From assembly GCA_973895155.1 (NCBI GenBank), contig OZ316891.1, forward strand, positions 17,546,001 to 17,610,000: a stretch of DNA of 64,000 bases, read 5' to 3'. The stretch's first letter is position 1. Every line of letters begins with the position of its first letter. Below the pieces are notes generated by a model that was not told where the DNA came from, ran no database searches, and was given only the letters and a program-made list of their open reading frames with translations. The stretch comes from Marsupella aquatica. Lineage: Eukaryota; Marchantiophyta. Made by a program: the position numbers and the translations under genes. Of the stretch, positions 45,201-56,180 are shown in pieces.

Positions 45201-48200
45201 CAGCGGGTTGCACGATTGTTGTAAAACCTTCAGAATTGACTCCTCTATGTGCAACAGCAATAGCAAAGCTTGCCCTTGAAGCTGGAATACCTCCAGTAAT
45301 CCTCTGACCTAGATAACCAATCTGAATGTGTAAGATGGTTGTTTTTGGTTCATACTCGACTTTCCCATATCCAAGTTGTGAAACAGAAAAGGCTGTTTGT
45401 CGTTCGTGCAGGGTGTTATGAATATAGTCATAGGAGATGCTCCTCAGATTGGAGATGCTCTCATGGAAAGTTCCAAGGTATTTGTTTTTCTCATTTGATG
45501 TGGAGGAGATCTCTTGTTACATATATTCGGATCGTCCTTCCATCCAATCATTGGGCATTTCTTTGGCAAACGCATGCTAGCAGATTCTAGAACCTAAGGC
45601 AAACAAAGGTTTTGGTCATGAAATTCACTACAGGCATGGTCTACAGAATACTGTCTTCTTAAAGAATTATTCTTTGTGTGCCCTTTCACATGATAGGTTC
45701 GAAAGTTTACATTCACTGGGTCAACTGCAATTGGAAAGAGACTGATGGCAAGTGCTGCGGCAACTGTCAAAAAGGTGCCCCATTTCATGTCATGTAACAA
45801 TTTTCAAGGTGCTCACATATTTCTGGCCGCTATATGTAAGTCTGATGATAGGAGGTATCAATGAAACGTGTACTAAAAGGCATGAGACTTCTTTGTATCT
45901 ATGAGTGACATGCAATTGTACCATTTCTGGCTGCACCACAGATATCTTTGGAACTGGGTGGACTTGCCCCTTGTATCGTATTTGACGATGCCGACGTTGA
46001 TGTTGCTGTAAAGGGAGCGGTATGTTGCTTGTAGAGTGTGTCCCTCCTTTTCATTCTCTCTTGCTCACAAATGTTTGAAGAGATCTCAAAGTCATGCATA
46101 CCTAGGCCTGCTCGTAAAGAGCACATGATCTTCGTGCAGCAGTTTCAGCGAACCTTGAGATGGGTGTTTGGGTAATTATTATTTGGAGGTGCATCTCGTA
46201 TTATTGCTCTGTGAAGAGCACGCACAACAGTTTGTGGGAGGTCTTGTTTTAAAGAAGAAATAATTAGCAAAGTCTGGTGTTTATCTCATCTTCAGTCAAT
46301 GCTTCCTGTGTTGGACCAATTCAGTTTCAAATGGAAACGATAGTGGAAAGAGTACCTGAAAGATATACTTGCCATTGAAGTTGGCAGGCAAGTACCGTAA
46401 TGCTGGGCAGACATGTGTCTGTGTCAACAGTATTTTGGTGCAAGATGGTAAGTAGATTTAGAAACATTCTTCAATCATACATCCTGAGTTTCTTCCCTGA
46501 TGAAGCCTAGTATTTTACTTCGTAACTTTAAACTCTTCATTTGCTTTTTTCAACCTAGCTTTTGGGGTTTGTTTGCTAATGGCTTCCGTTTCCTGTTTTC
46601 ATTCGTCATTCATCTTTGCTCTTCCAAACCCTGCAGTACTCCTGTTTATTGCCAACCTCACTTTTAGTTTGTTCTCCCACTGCAACGTAGATATCTATGA
46701 CAAGTTTTCGGAAGCCTTCACCGAAGCTGTCTTGACGTTGCAAGTCGGAAATGGGCTCGATAAAGGTGTTACTCAGGTAAATTTAAGTGTTGCGAGATCT
46801 GAGTAGACCAAATCGCGAGTTTCCAATTCTGCATCTCTTAGAGGTTTCTGACAGGCCTGCCCTCGGTTGCTTGCATGTGCAGGGTCCTCTTATCAACCAG
46901 AAAGCTTTGGAAAAGGTATATGTCTATCTATCATAATCCCTGGGCAAGAGCAAATGCCTTCACATGTCTACTTTCGATGCCCAACGTGAAGGATTTTAGA
47001 GTTAACAACCTGTTGCGAAAAACCTACTGGAACAATTGGTTTCTTTGAGACTTGCGTGCTTAACATGCACGTGGGGATCACATCTTGATAACTCTAAAGT
47101 AATTGGCTGCGTTCCCTTTTTCAGGTTCACTCCCACGTTGATGATGCTATTGCAAAGGTACTGGTTTTCGGTCTATACAGGCTTAGATGTACTGCTCATT
47201 TTAAGGGTATTTGGATAAGCTGAAGCTGAGATTGGTCGTTTTGGCATATCTTACATTTACAAGAGCAGTATTTACAGAAGTAAGTGGAGGTAGACTACTT
47301 GGGCAAAACATGGGGTTTTCCTACGGAACCAGGGCATTGCTGCTGGAAATATGGATTAGCCATGTCTCATACAGAGACGATCATCACATGAGAGATCATG
47401 TCATCTCTAGTTGTTTCTCGCTATCGAGTTGGTAATAATTACTTTTTTCGAGCATTAGGCTTATGAGAGACGTTATTCAGATCATAGATTGGGTCGTTGG
47501 TGGTGTTGATAATCTTATAACAGATTTATGGTCTTTTGGGTACTGGCAGGGAGCTAAGGTACTTACCGGGGGCAAGAACCACAGTCTCGGACGCACGTTC
47601 TATCAACCGACCGTTCTGGGAGATGCCACAGCGGATATGAAAATTTTCAAGTACGCTAATTATCTCTATCTGGTATCTCTAGTATATCAGGGCAATGGAA
47701 AAGGTATAGCAACCATTTCAAGAGCAGCTAGGCTAGGCTAGGCTACTTTTGGTAACATCTTCCATCTAATTGTGTACATTGTTATTGGTTTCAGAGAGGA
47801 AGTATTTGGACCTGTTGCACCTCTGATACGATTCAAAAATGAACAGGATGCCATCAGAATGGCAAACGACTCTGATTTTGGTAAATCACTATGAAATGAG
47901 GAACACTGGCGGTCGTGTATGTGACAGGGAAAATAGCTGCTGTGTAATTGCTTAACCATACTTGATGGCGATCAAAATTGCATTCCTTTAAAACGTAGAC
48001 AGCTCTCCAGTGATTTGATGGATACGGTCTCTTCAATGTCTCCTATCATAAATATTCGTACAATCGCCTTCGAAATCTTGCAGGCCTAGCGTCTTATTTG
48101 TTCACAGAGAACATCTCTAGGGGTTGGCGTGTTGCAGAAGCTTTGGACTTTGGGATGGTTGGTTTAAACGAAGGCCTTATTTCCACAGAGGTAGGCTCCT

Positions 48201-48836
48201 GTAGACTGTCCTTGAAGGTTACCAGCCTGTTACTCTGAAATATCCTTCTGAAGTAGTTTTTGCTGGGTTTCCTTATCTTTTATTAGGAGAGATTGCAATT
48301 CTTTCGTGGGTGTTGCAATAATTGTACTAGACCTCATCGCAAAAGTGTAGTCTGTGAACTAAAAATCGTCAGGAAGGTCCTTCACACAGCTTTAATAGTA
48401 ACTCGTGTCCATCACCTCACACAGCAATGAGATCTTTGTTATGCAGGTAGCTCCATTTGGGGGTCAGAAGCAGTCCGGACTTGGCCGGGAGGGCTCCAAG
48501 TACGGACTTGATGAATATATAGAGGTTAGCTCCTCCTCTTTGGAAAATGTGGGACGCTTGGCATCAGTAGTCAAATTGCAAGGTTAGAATTTGACTAATC
48601 CATAGATTTAAGCACAAATCAGGGATGATGCAAAGCCATTGCCGACAGAGAATCTTCGGACGATTGTTTTAACTTCCACCCACTGACTGACCGCCAGAGC
48701 CGACCAGGTAAGTAAGCAGGACAACACCATTGCCGCCCTGCTGTTTGCCACGATAGCTTTTATTGGATCGCTGAGTTTGGTTCGTCTCTTGCAGATGAAG
48801 TACTTGTGTCTTGGAAACATGCACAAGCCTTATTAA
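42246..48836 (+). CDS. ALDH5F1: Succinic semialdehyde dehydrogenase, mitochondrial (ALDH5 family)
   Basis: Twenty exons give 531 residues in frame: 42246-42338, 43177-43302, 43442-43541, 44024-44072, 44230-44317, 44454-44564, 44835-44897, 45185-45295, 45412-45477, 45697-45774, 45942-46019, 46381-46447, 46691-46776, 46883-46915, 47125-47157, 47550-47650, 47795-47880, 48084-48190, 48447-48524, 48795-48836. It oxidises succinic semialdehyde to succinate with NAD in the GABA shunt. The N terminus [17 protein letters not shown] is an arginine-rich targeting sequence. Seen are [14 protein letters not shown] (Asn201), [12 protein letters not shown], the general base in [10 protein letters not shown] (Glu299), nucleophile in [10 protein letters not shown] (Cys333), [12 protein letters not shown] and [14 protein letters not shown]. 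The usual Asn after ELGG is Leu. The last exon ([13 protein letters not shown]) matches the family's C terminus; reading through the donor at 48525 would give an unrelated tail. Length fits the plant enzyme. Confidence 0.95.
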
Positions 48837-49955
48837 ATACGCTGGAATACTTTGTTACAATCGAACGCGGGTCAGCAACAGCTCAAGGATTTTGCCAAAG
48901 GACATTGTGCAGGTCGAGAATTGAGGATTTTCTGTTCAAATAATCGTGCTTTGCGGAAACTTAGTGAGGAGAATTGACTTTCCCCTTCGGAGAAGAAGAT
49001 TGGTTTAGGAAGCGCATCAACTGCACAGTCCAAATTGTTTAGCAAGATGAATCTTCTACAAAATAGTGAGACAATTGCTTCTTGCGTGTTTCTTTTTGTT
49101 TCTGATTGCTTTGACCGAGCAACCGGAATTCGTAGGCCAGAACATGCCAATTCCAAGTCGAGAGGAAGCTGAGTATTGTATTCCATGGTGGTCATGCGCG
49201 GCTGCCAGAAACCTAAATGGGCTGACTGAGTTGTTGGCCATATTTCATGACGTACTCGAGCGACAAGATGAATTTTATTCATGAGTGGCCATGCTAGCTT
49301 GTCAGGCGCCTCCCTTACACCGAGCTCTCCCGAATCGACCACCAACAGCTTCAAAAAGTTTTCTTCAAATTACAATAGCACCTTCTGAAACATCCTCTGA
49401 TACATATGGCTGGAAGAAACGTTGTGTATTTCCAGGACACTCCCTGGCACTCTCCTTACCAGGTCACTATCACTACTGTCCATGAAAATGCCAAATCAAT
49501 GTAAGAGACCTTCCAGCCAAGAGGGGCAAGTCCTTCCGACACGACCCTAGATCTTCATTTACTTCATCACACACAGGCCGGAATTGGGAACCTCTACCCC
49601 TCCCAAGAGATTTTAGCTATAGATACATCCCTCCCACATGTACCGCGAATGAGGTTCACAATGATGTACATGCAGGGAGTTCATAAACTGATGTTGCCTC
49701 CTATAATGAAAAAATTGAGCTATGAAACTATCTCCAATGGGCTGCCTGCCAGTCGAAGACTGCCTTCCATCAGAGAAAAAGGCTGCAGACTTCCCTGTGC
49801 CTACTTTGTCAATGCGAGGGCATCTTTCTTGTCAGACTCTATAGTTTAACTCTGCACTTCAAGAAGATTCCAAATAATAAGAGAGGCCTTATGGCCCACC
49901 TACCCTTGACGGTAAGAGTAATCGCTAGGAGGGTCAATTCTGCTGCTGCAGAGGA
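48837..49955. other. Spacer between two convergent genes
   Basis: No gene is supported. A minus frame of 160 codons (48872-49354) and a plus frame with a signal-like start but only a GTG (49066-49284) have no recognised motif and overlap each other. Confidence 0.45.
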
Positions 49956-52900
49956 TCAATGACTGTCATTTTGGACGTCAAACCATGGCTGTGACAGATG
50001 CATAGTTGGAGAAGCAGCAGCCAGGCCTTCACCGCCATATATGGCCCTCTTCAGCACCATATAGTGCTCCTTCACAATCTCAAATGCTGTAGACGAAAAC
50101 TTTTCTTTCGCCTGTACACGATCCGCAAGGTAAGTCTAGCGGAACAATGATATGCGCAGTGGAAATCGCACAACTCCCAAGACAGTACACGACGAGATGG
50201 ACGACTAAACCATGGGCTACGTAGATGACACCCATATATCTTTAGAAACCATGCCACCTTTACAAATTTAACAACTTACTTCTTCTTTGGTGGTTGTTGT
50301 GGCAGTTATCTTATTAAAGTCCAGCTCCGACGCGACAGCCAGACCCACCCCAGTGTACCCAACTAGCCTCTTTTCTCCCAGTTCCTTCTCTACCTGGAAA
50401 AAAACAAAAGAGTAGACGAGATGTTAATGTAAGCGCCGAAGAGGAAACACTAGTGAAGCTTGGGAAAAGAGCAACGCCTCGTTCCAATTACATCTCAAAA
50501 ATGAGCTTTACCACCCTCCAGCGACAAACCAATAGGAGGATACGTTGAAATTCAAAAATTGAGCTGAGAAGCGAAAGTTTTCTAGAATTTATCAAGACCT
50601 TGCGAGGGGGTGGCATTATGTCATGACACAGTAACGACATTGGGTACATATGTCCAGGCACAGGCATATGCCCAAGCAGCCTCCGCATATTTTCTACAGC
50701 TGAAGCATCAAAGGCTGCCTGCGAGTACACAACCAATACACCATAATGAAGAAAAATTGTGATACTTAAGATGCCCAAAGGCCATCAAGAATTAGATCGT
50801 GCAATAGCCCAGGATACTACAATTAAACAGAAGTCCACAACTAGGAAAGCCAAAAGCAAAGCACCAAGTAATTCATTTTCTCCAAGTGATCCAGTGATAG
50901 GGTCTAAGAACTGGAAAGGCTAGCAAAAATGTCTTCAATTTTCATCCATTACTGGAGAGCAAATGTGATGCTTTTGAATCCAACTAAATCGGAACTGACA
51001 CTGAAGTCTAGCTTTGATGGACTTACTGGGGTCCAGTCATCCGTCACAGGGTCTGGGCGATCTCGCCCGCCACTTGGAGCAATCCAGACCAGCTGGCCAC
51101 CTTTCCTGCAAAACTCGATGAAATACAGTCACGACTGGTGCCACGCGACTAGTTGCGTTTCAGGTGACTTAGAAACAATAATAATTACATAATAGTTGAG
51201 GACTCAACTGATAGTCATTCATTCTGGAAAGGGACACCATACTTGAGAATCGCACTCATTTCTTTCAATGTTCTAGTGTTTGCCCTCTGCTTCATATCAG
51301 CATGCTCTGGGATGTCGTTGATGTGCTTTTTGGAGTAAACACATAAGAGATTCCTGATTGCCGGAAAAACGTCAGTAAAGAGGAAAAACAAAGTTTAAAC
51401 AATCTTTGCAAGTATTTGACAGCAAGTGAAAGAGCAGTAACCTTCCACATTTCGTTCCTACTTGACCAAGTAGAAAGTAATGCGACAGGGGTCAGAATTT
51501 TCCAACTTGAGAAGAGAATCGATTATCACAATGTAGATTGAATTGCGCCAGTCAAGAGAAATACTGGAAGTAACGCCGAGCTTACCTGCCCATACTGAAG
51601 GGCTTGCAAAAAGGATCCAGAACAACTCGGTCGCCGGCAATATATGTCTGCCACACCACAAACCAGAATCATGAAATTCATACTTGCACCCTAACTCCCA
51701 CAAGCCTGCCACAATCAAACCGGTCACTAAGAGATTTACCATGCCCAAAGCTTCCCGATATATGTGACATACCAGATTCTCAGCCAAATAAGGATGACTG
51801 CGCTCCAGCAAAAGGGCCATCACAGCCGGATCAGCTTCAGTTTGATGGTTTGCAAATAAAAAGACGTTATGCCCCTGCATCCAAACAAGCGTCTCAGTCG
51901 TTCTACATCTATCTTGACATGTGTCCTACAACTTTCAAGTGAGGAGAAGACAGGTTCTCTGTACAGAATGCCGTCGACAACGGCAAAGGCAACTATTCAC
52001 GGACCTGTTTGAGATAGCTTTCGACTTCGTCAAACACCTCAGTATTCCCCAGGTAAGCATTTCTGCGCTTCCGACACATCATATGAGTGGATAGTAAAAC
52101 TGGGATCGAGATCAACTAGAGCCACCAATCGAGGAGATACCGTTAGATGCAAAAACAACTCCCATTGTAGAGTACGATTTTATGCATGCGTGTTGCTTTG
52201 CACGTCACAAGCTTCCATACCTGTAATTTATCAACGGCCGGATATAGTTTTGGCCAAACGTGTAATAATCGTAAGGTTCCAGCATCCGCTTGTGATAAGA
52301 CGGAAAGGTGAATGGCTCCTGCGTAAATTGAAATAGTGACATCAGACGAGAGAAAGATGCCAATTAATACAGGCTATTGCAGGTATGAATAACGAGATCT
52401 GGGAAGTAGTCATCTTAGCTCTCGAGAAGGTGGTCGACGGACACGGACGACAAGAAAGTCCCGTCTCAACTTTAATAACTATATCTACATGTGCCTTTGA
52501 AACCCATTCGAAAATGATTGCCAAGAAATTTCTCAGACCAGCCAGCGTTACTGACGGCAAGGACTACAAATTTGTGGGAGAGGTCCAAACCTCGAACTGC
52601 ACCATAATGCGGTCTAGCACGGTCGCCATTATCTGAATCACAGTCTCCATTGCATCGTCCACTCCACTGCTCAGCACCTGATTTTACGTACCGAGTTCAG
52701 AATTTGCGGCTCTGATTACGAAAGGTAGCATTGCGAGACTTAGAATGCAATGGAGGAGGGACATACTTTGATCGTGGAAGAAAATAAATCTTCTTACACA
52801 GTATCAGCCATACAAACATAGAGCTCGTGGAGTCGACCAAAATCGAACGAAAGGTTGCTGAAAACGGAATGAATATTCAGATGCCGACTCCCTTCGCATT

Positions 52901-53932
52901 GCAAGTGCCTCTTGCAACAAACTGCTAAGAGAATTTGAGAAACGCCTATGCGGAAGAGAAAGACGGCAATAACAACGGGACTCACCGCGTCCCGGTAGTT
53001 GCTGTAAAGCTCCAGCATTCCGGCACTGGCCCTAGGTTGCAGCTGCTTAGCCTCTACTTCGTATCTAATGCCGTTCAATAGTTCTGTTTGAAAAAATGTC
53101 ATTGTCAATCCCTGCCTCTGTAAAATTTGTAGGCCGTGAAACTTTACCAATGCTGCCAAATTGTGATCAAATAATGAAGGTAGAAGGTTCCAGATCAGTA
53201 TGCGGTGACAAGAATCCCAGGGAAGAATACGATTTCACAACAAACCAGTATCATTGGGGCACACGAATTATTGATAGCTCAAGTAAAACGTATATGGCAT
53301 GGCAGTTCATACGGGGACATTGAAGGACAGGCTTACAAGCTTCTTCTGCGTTGAAAATTTGGGAGAAATGGATGGCTTAACAACTTGCCAGGAGGCATTC
53401 ACGGAAGGACTGCCTATTACTATCCTGAGATTTTCCCCGAGTAAAAGTATTGCATGCGTGCGAGACGGACTTAGACTAACAGATTCGACAATTCAAGTCC
53501 TGATTCGTCCAAGTATTTCAAAATGGTTGGGAGCAGTCTCAGGAGTTCCCCCTAACCTTCTTCGGTGGTGATGCCCTCGAATGTCCTGGGTTGTGCAGCT
53601 GCCACTAGTGGCGAAGAAGAGCTGCCACGAGATGCAGCGTCGTTATCCAAGCGCAAGGCAGTGCCTGCAGTCTCTGCTACTTCCGTAATAGCACTCACCC
53701 GCAAGTTCTTCAGAGAAAATTCGGAATTCCCAGCAGCCCATGGCTCTTTAGCTCGGTGAGAGGAAACAAGGAAGGGGGATGAGGGTGACTGATGAAATCC
53801 GGCCGGAAGCAATTTGATGGAAGCGATTGAAATCTTCACATTTGGTTTGAGTAGTGTTTGGGCACACAAACCAGTCGGACTCGGTCGAGCAGTGACAGCC
53901 CCGGCAGCCGCTTGAAACACAGCCGCTGCCAT
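49956..53932 (-). CDS. Plastid glycerol-3-phosphate acyltransferase (ATS1 type)
   Basis: Twelve exons on the minus strand give 486 residues in frame: 53557-53932, 52986-53083, 52591-52677, 52221-52318, 52005-52062, 51773-51874, 51586-51647, 51243-51353, 51027-51105, 50599-50718, 50280-50393, 49956-50111. It transfers an acyl chain from acyl-ACP to the sn-1 position of glycerol 3-phosphate, the first step of plastid glycerolipid synthesis. The first 110 residues are a serine- and alanine-rich transit peptide. Then come [26 protein letters not shown], the catalytic H(X)4D block NHQTEAD (His249, Asp254), [20 protein letters not shown], the substrate-binding [11 protein letters not shown] and [10 protein letters not shown]. 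All match the soluble plastid enzyme rather than the ER GPATs. Length is close to that of land-plant ATS1. The C terminus ends [12 protein letters not shown], which is a little longer than the conserved core. It is convergent with the SSADH gene. Confidence 0.95.
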
Positions 53933-55187
53933 AATCTCACTCGATTCCCAACTCTCCTCCTCTGCGCTCCCTCAGGACAGCCCCAACGAAAGAGAGGATA
54001 GAGAGATCACCAGGGTTTTTACTCTCAGCTCTACGTTGTAAAACTCCTCAACACCTCCACATTAAACGCCGTCCCATGATCTACAGCCACAATTCGGCAC
54101 GTGGAGCAGCAAACAATTTCACTTCAGAATGGAGCAATGTCCGAGTGAGCAACAATCGAAAACTGCGCAAAACCTGGAGCAAATCTGGAACAAGGCCCAG
54201 AGAGGGTGTGGACAATGGATGGATGCCCTAGTGTCCAGAACTCGCCCAAAATAATGGTGACGTGCTACTAAAATGTGGTGACCCCAGTGCTATACTGTGC
54301 TCAATGTCGGGAACAACCGAAAGCAGGAAACCCTCGAGGAATCACGGGGCGAGGAGAGCGGATTCTAGGAGGAGGAAGACGAGGAGCAGGAGCAGTGGGG
54401 CGGGGGGCAATGAAAAGGCTCGCGGAGTGATTGACGCCACACGTACGAAGCGCGGATAGAAGCAACACCACTGCGTATCGCACACATCTCCTCCAACCAC
54501 AAACAAGGAAACGATCAAACGAGAACGACAAAGGCAGAACCGCGAGCTCTGCGACCGCCTCGTGCCTCGTGGGCCACAGCAAAATCACAGCAGGGGGCGT
54601 CACAGACACCGACAAACCCCGTAGCTTAAGGAGGGGGAACATCTGGGCCTATCGGACCGCTTCTGCCCTTCAGCTACAGCTACAGCACCACCAGAGTGCC
54701 AGACGAGACTCCTCTCATCTGGGCCTCTACTTCTCATTTGACTCATTTCCTTCGGCTCATCATTTTCTCTCCTCACGACTATTGTTTGATTTGTTTCGTC
54801 CGCTTTACATACCCTCCCCTCCAGTCCTACACCATCGCTTTTGCATCACTTTTTTTCTTCTGTGCTTGAATTGATGGATTCCACGAAATTGCAAGTCCAC
54901 CATCGCTCTTGAGCCTCCAGAAAGAATAGTACATCACCTTTGCTTTCCTTTTTCTGGGTTTCAATTGAAGGATTACACGAAATTAGAACTGCACCATCGC
55001 TTTCCGCTTTTGGAGGCCATTGCCTTTGAGAGAATAGTACAAAAGGGCGCACTTTGTTTGGAGGATGTGTACATAGGATGGGTACAGCAGAGTCCCAGAG
55101 AGAGATTGTAATCATTGTAATCAGCAAATGCGATCCAACGTCATCTTCCAAATCCAGCCTCTTCTCCAATAGAGTAGTCCAATTTTA
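53933..55187. other. Upstream region of the acyltransferase gene
   Basis: GC-rich around 54300-54450 (gaggaggaagacgaggagcaggagcag). Two diverged copies of a word (attgatggattccacgaaatt, attgaaggattacacgaaatt, then caccatcgct and agaatagtac) lie at about 54870-54930 and 54965-55040. No coding signal was supported. Confidence 0.45.
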
Positions 55188-55530
55188 CACAGGCTAATAA
55201 GGGGCCTTTACAAGAATGCGAGTACAAAATTTGACCCATCACTTGTGTTTTGCCATGCGTATCCATAGGTCCACTTATTTGATAAACTCTTACACGACAA
55301 AAAAAGGTGATCACATCACTTGTGTTTTACCAATGTTACACGGGCTAAAGGGTCTTTACAAGATGGGTAGGATAAAATTGATCCATCACTTGTGTGTTAC
55401 CATATTTATTCATAGGTCCATTTAATTAATAACTCTCTCATGACAAAAAAAAGGTACATCACTTGTGTTTTACCATATCTGATCCATAAGTCGATGTAGT
55501 AAACTGACTCGGGACCAAAAAAGTGATCAA
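55188..55530. repeat. Diverged tandem units with 'ccatcacttgtgttttgcca' words
   Basis: Three units: each has (tt)acac.ggcta followed by tttacaaga, then (ca)tcacttgtgt(t/g)tt(g/a)cca, then ccata(g/a)gtc and (a)cgacaaaaaaa. Starts lie near 55188, 55334 and 55450; the third lacks its head. Confidence 0.7.
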
Positions 55531-55837
55531 ATAACGCATTTGATACTCCAATGATAGAAAGTGAAGAGACCAAGAACTGCTTTCAAACTACCATGGCAAA
55601 AGGTGATCTAAACTTTGGCAAACATTACACTGTTCACATGAGCATTTGGGGACCCACTTGAGTCCATGTAGAATTGGGAGAAATCCAATGTAGGATTGGT
55701 TTTACAAAGAATATTCAATTTCAGGTAAAGCCAAGTAAACATCATAATACTTGATATAAAAGGTTGTTTAAAATTAAAAAGCACATCTTGAAAGTGACTA
55801 GGATCGCAAAATTTCCTGTAAAGTAACCCCTCAATCT

Positions 55838-55950
55838 GATGTAAAGCCAAAGTGGATTGGTCACTTGATAACTCAAATTCCATGTAGTCCAAGGTGTATT
55901 GGTCACTGGATAACTCAATTTCATGTAACCTGAAGGTTGAGTGGTCACCC
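55838..55950. repeat. Three imperfect units of about 42 bases
   Basis: ATGTA(A/G)... followed by attggtcact(t/g)gataactcaa repeats at about 55838, 55881 and 55923, the last with gagtggtcac. Confidence 0.65.
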
Positions 55951-56109
55951 AATACGAGGGGTTGTGGTGAATGTAAAAGCAAAATCTTATAAAGGGGTTG
56001 TCCCCTGGTTCTCATACCCTTGTTCTTATACAGCTTCAAACCCTGACGAGGTCTGGTGTGTCAGCTGCCCTCCCCAGTCCCCTTAAGTAGCTCTGGGCTA
56101 AATGAATGA

Positions 56110-56180
56110 ACTTAACCAAGTGGCTTTAGTCAATTGGCCAGGTATTAGCCTAGAACCAAGAGATCCCAGGTTTAATCCCC
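56110..56180 (+). repeat. tRNA-like stretch, possible SINE head
   Basis: TGGCTTTAGTCAATTGG resembles an A box and GGTTTAATCCC a B box (consensus GGTTCGANTCC) 30 bases later. The surrounding 56040-56580 could be a SINE body, but no poly-A tail or target duplication was found. Confidence 0.35.

Noticed and set aside
49066-49284. Frame with a signal-peptide-like start (RQLLLACFFLFLIAL)
   Set aside because: It starts at GTG directly after a stop, no ATG or acceptor fits, and no family is recognised.
48872-49354. Minus-strand frame of 160 codons between SSADH and the acyltransferase
   Set aside because: No recognised motif and overlapping frames on the other strand; no splice or start context supports it.
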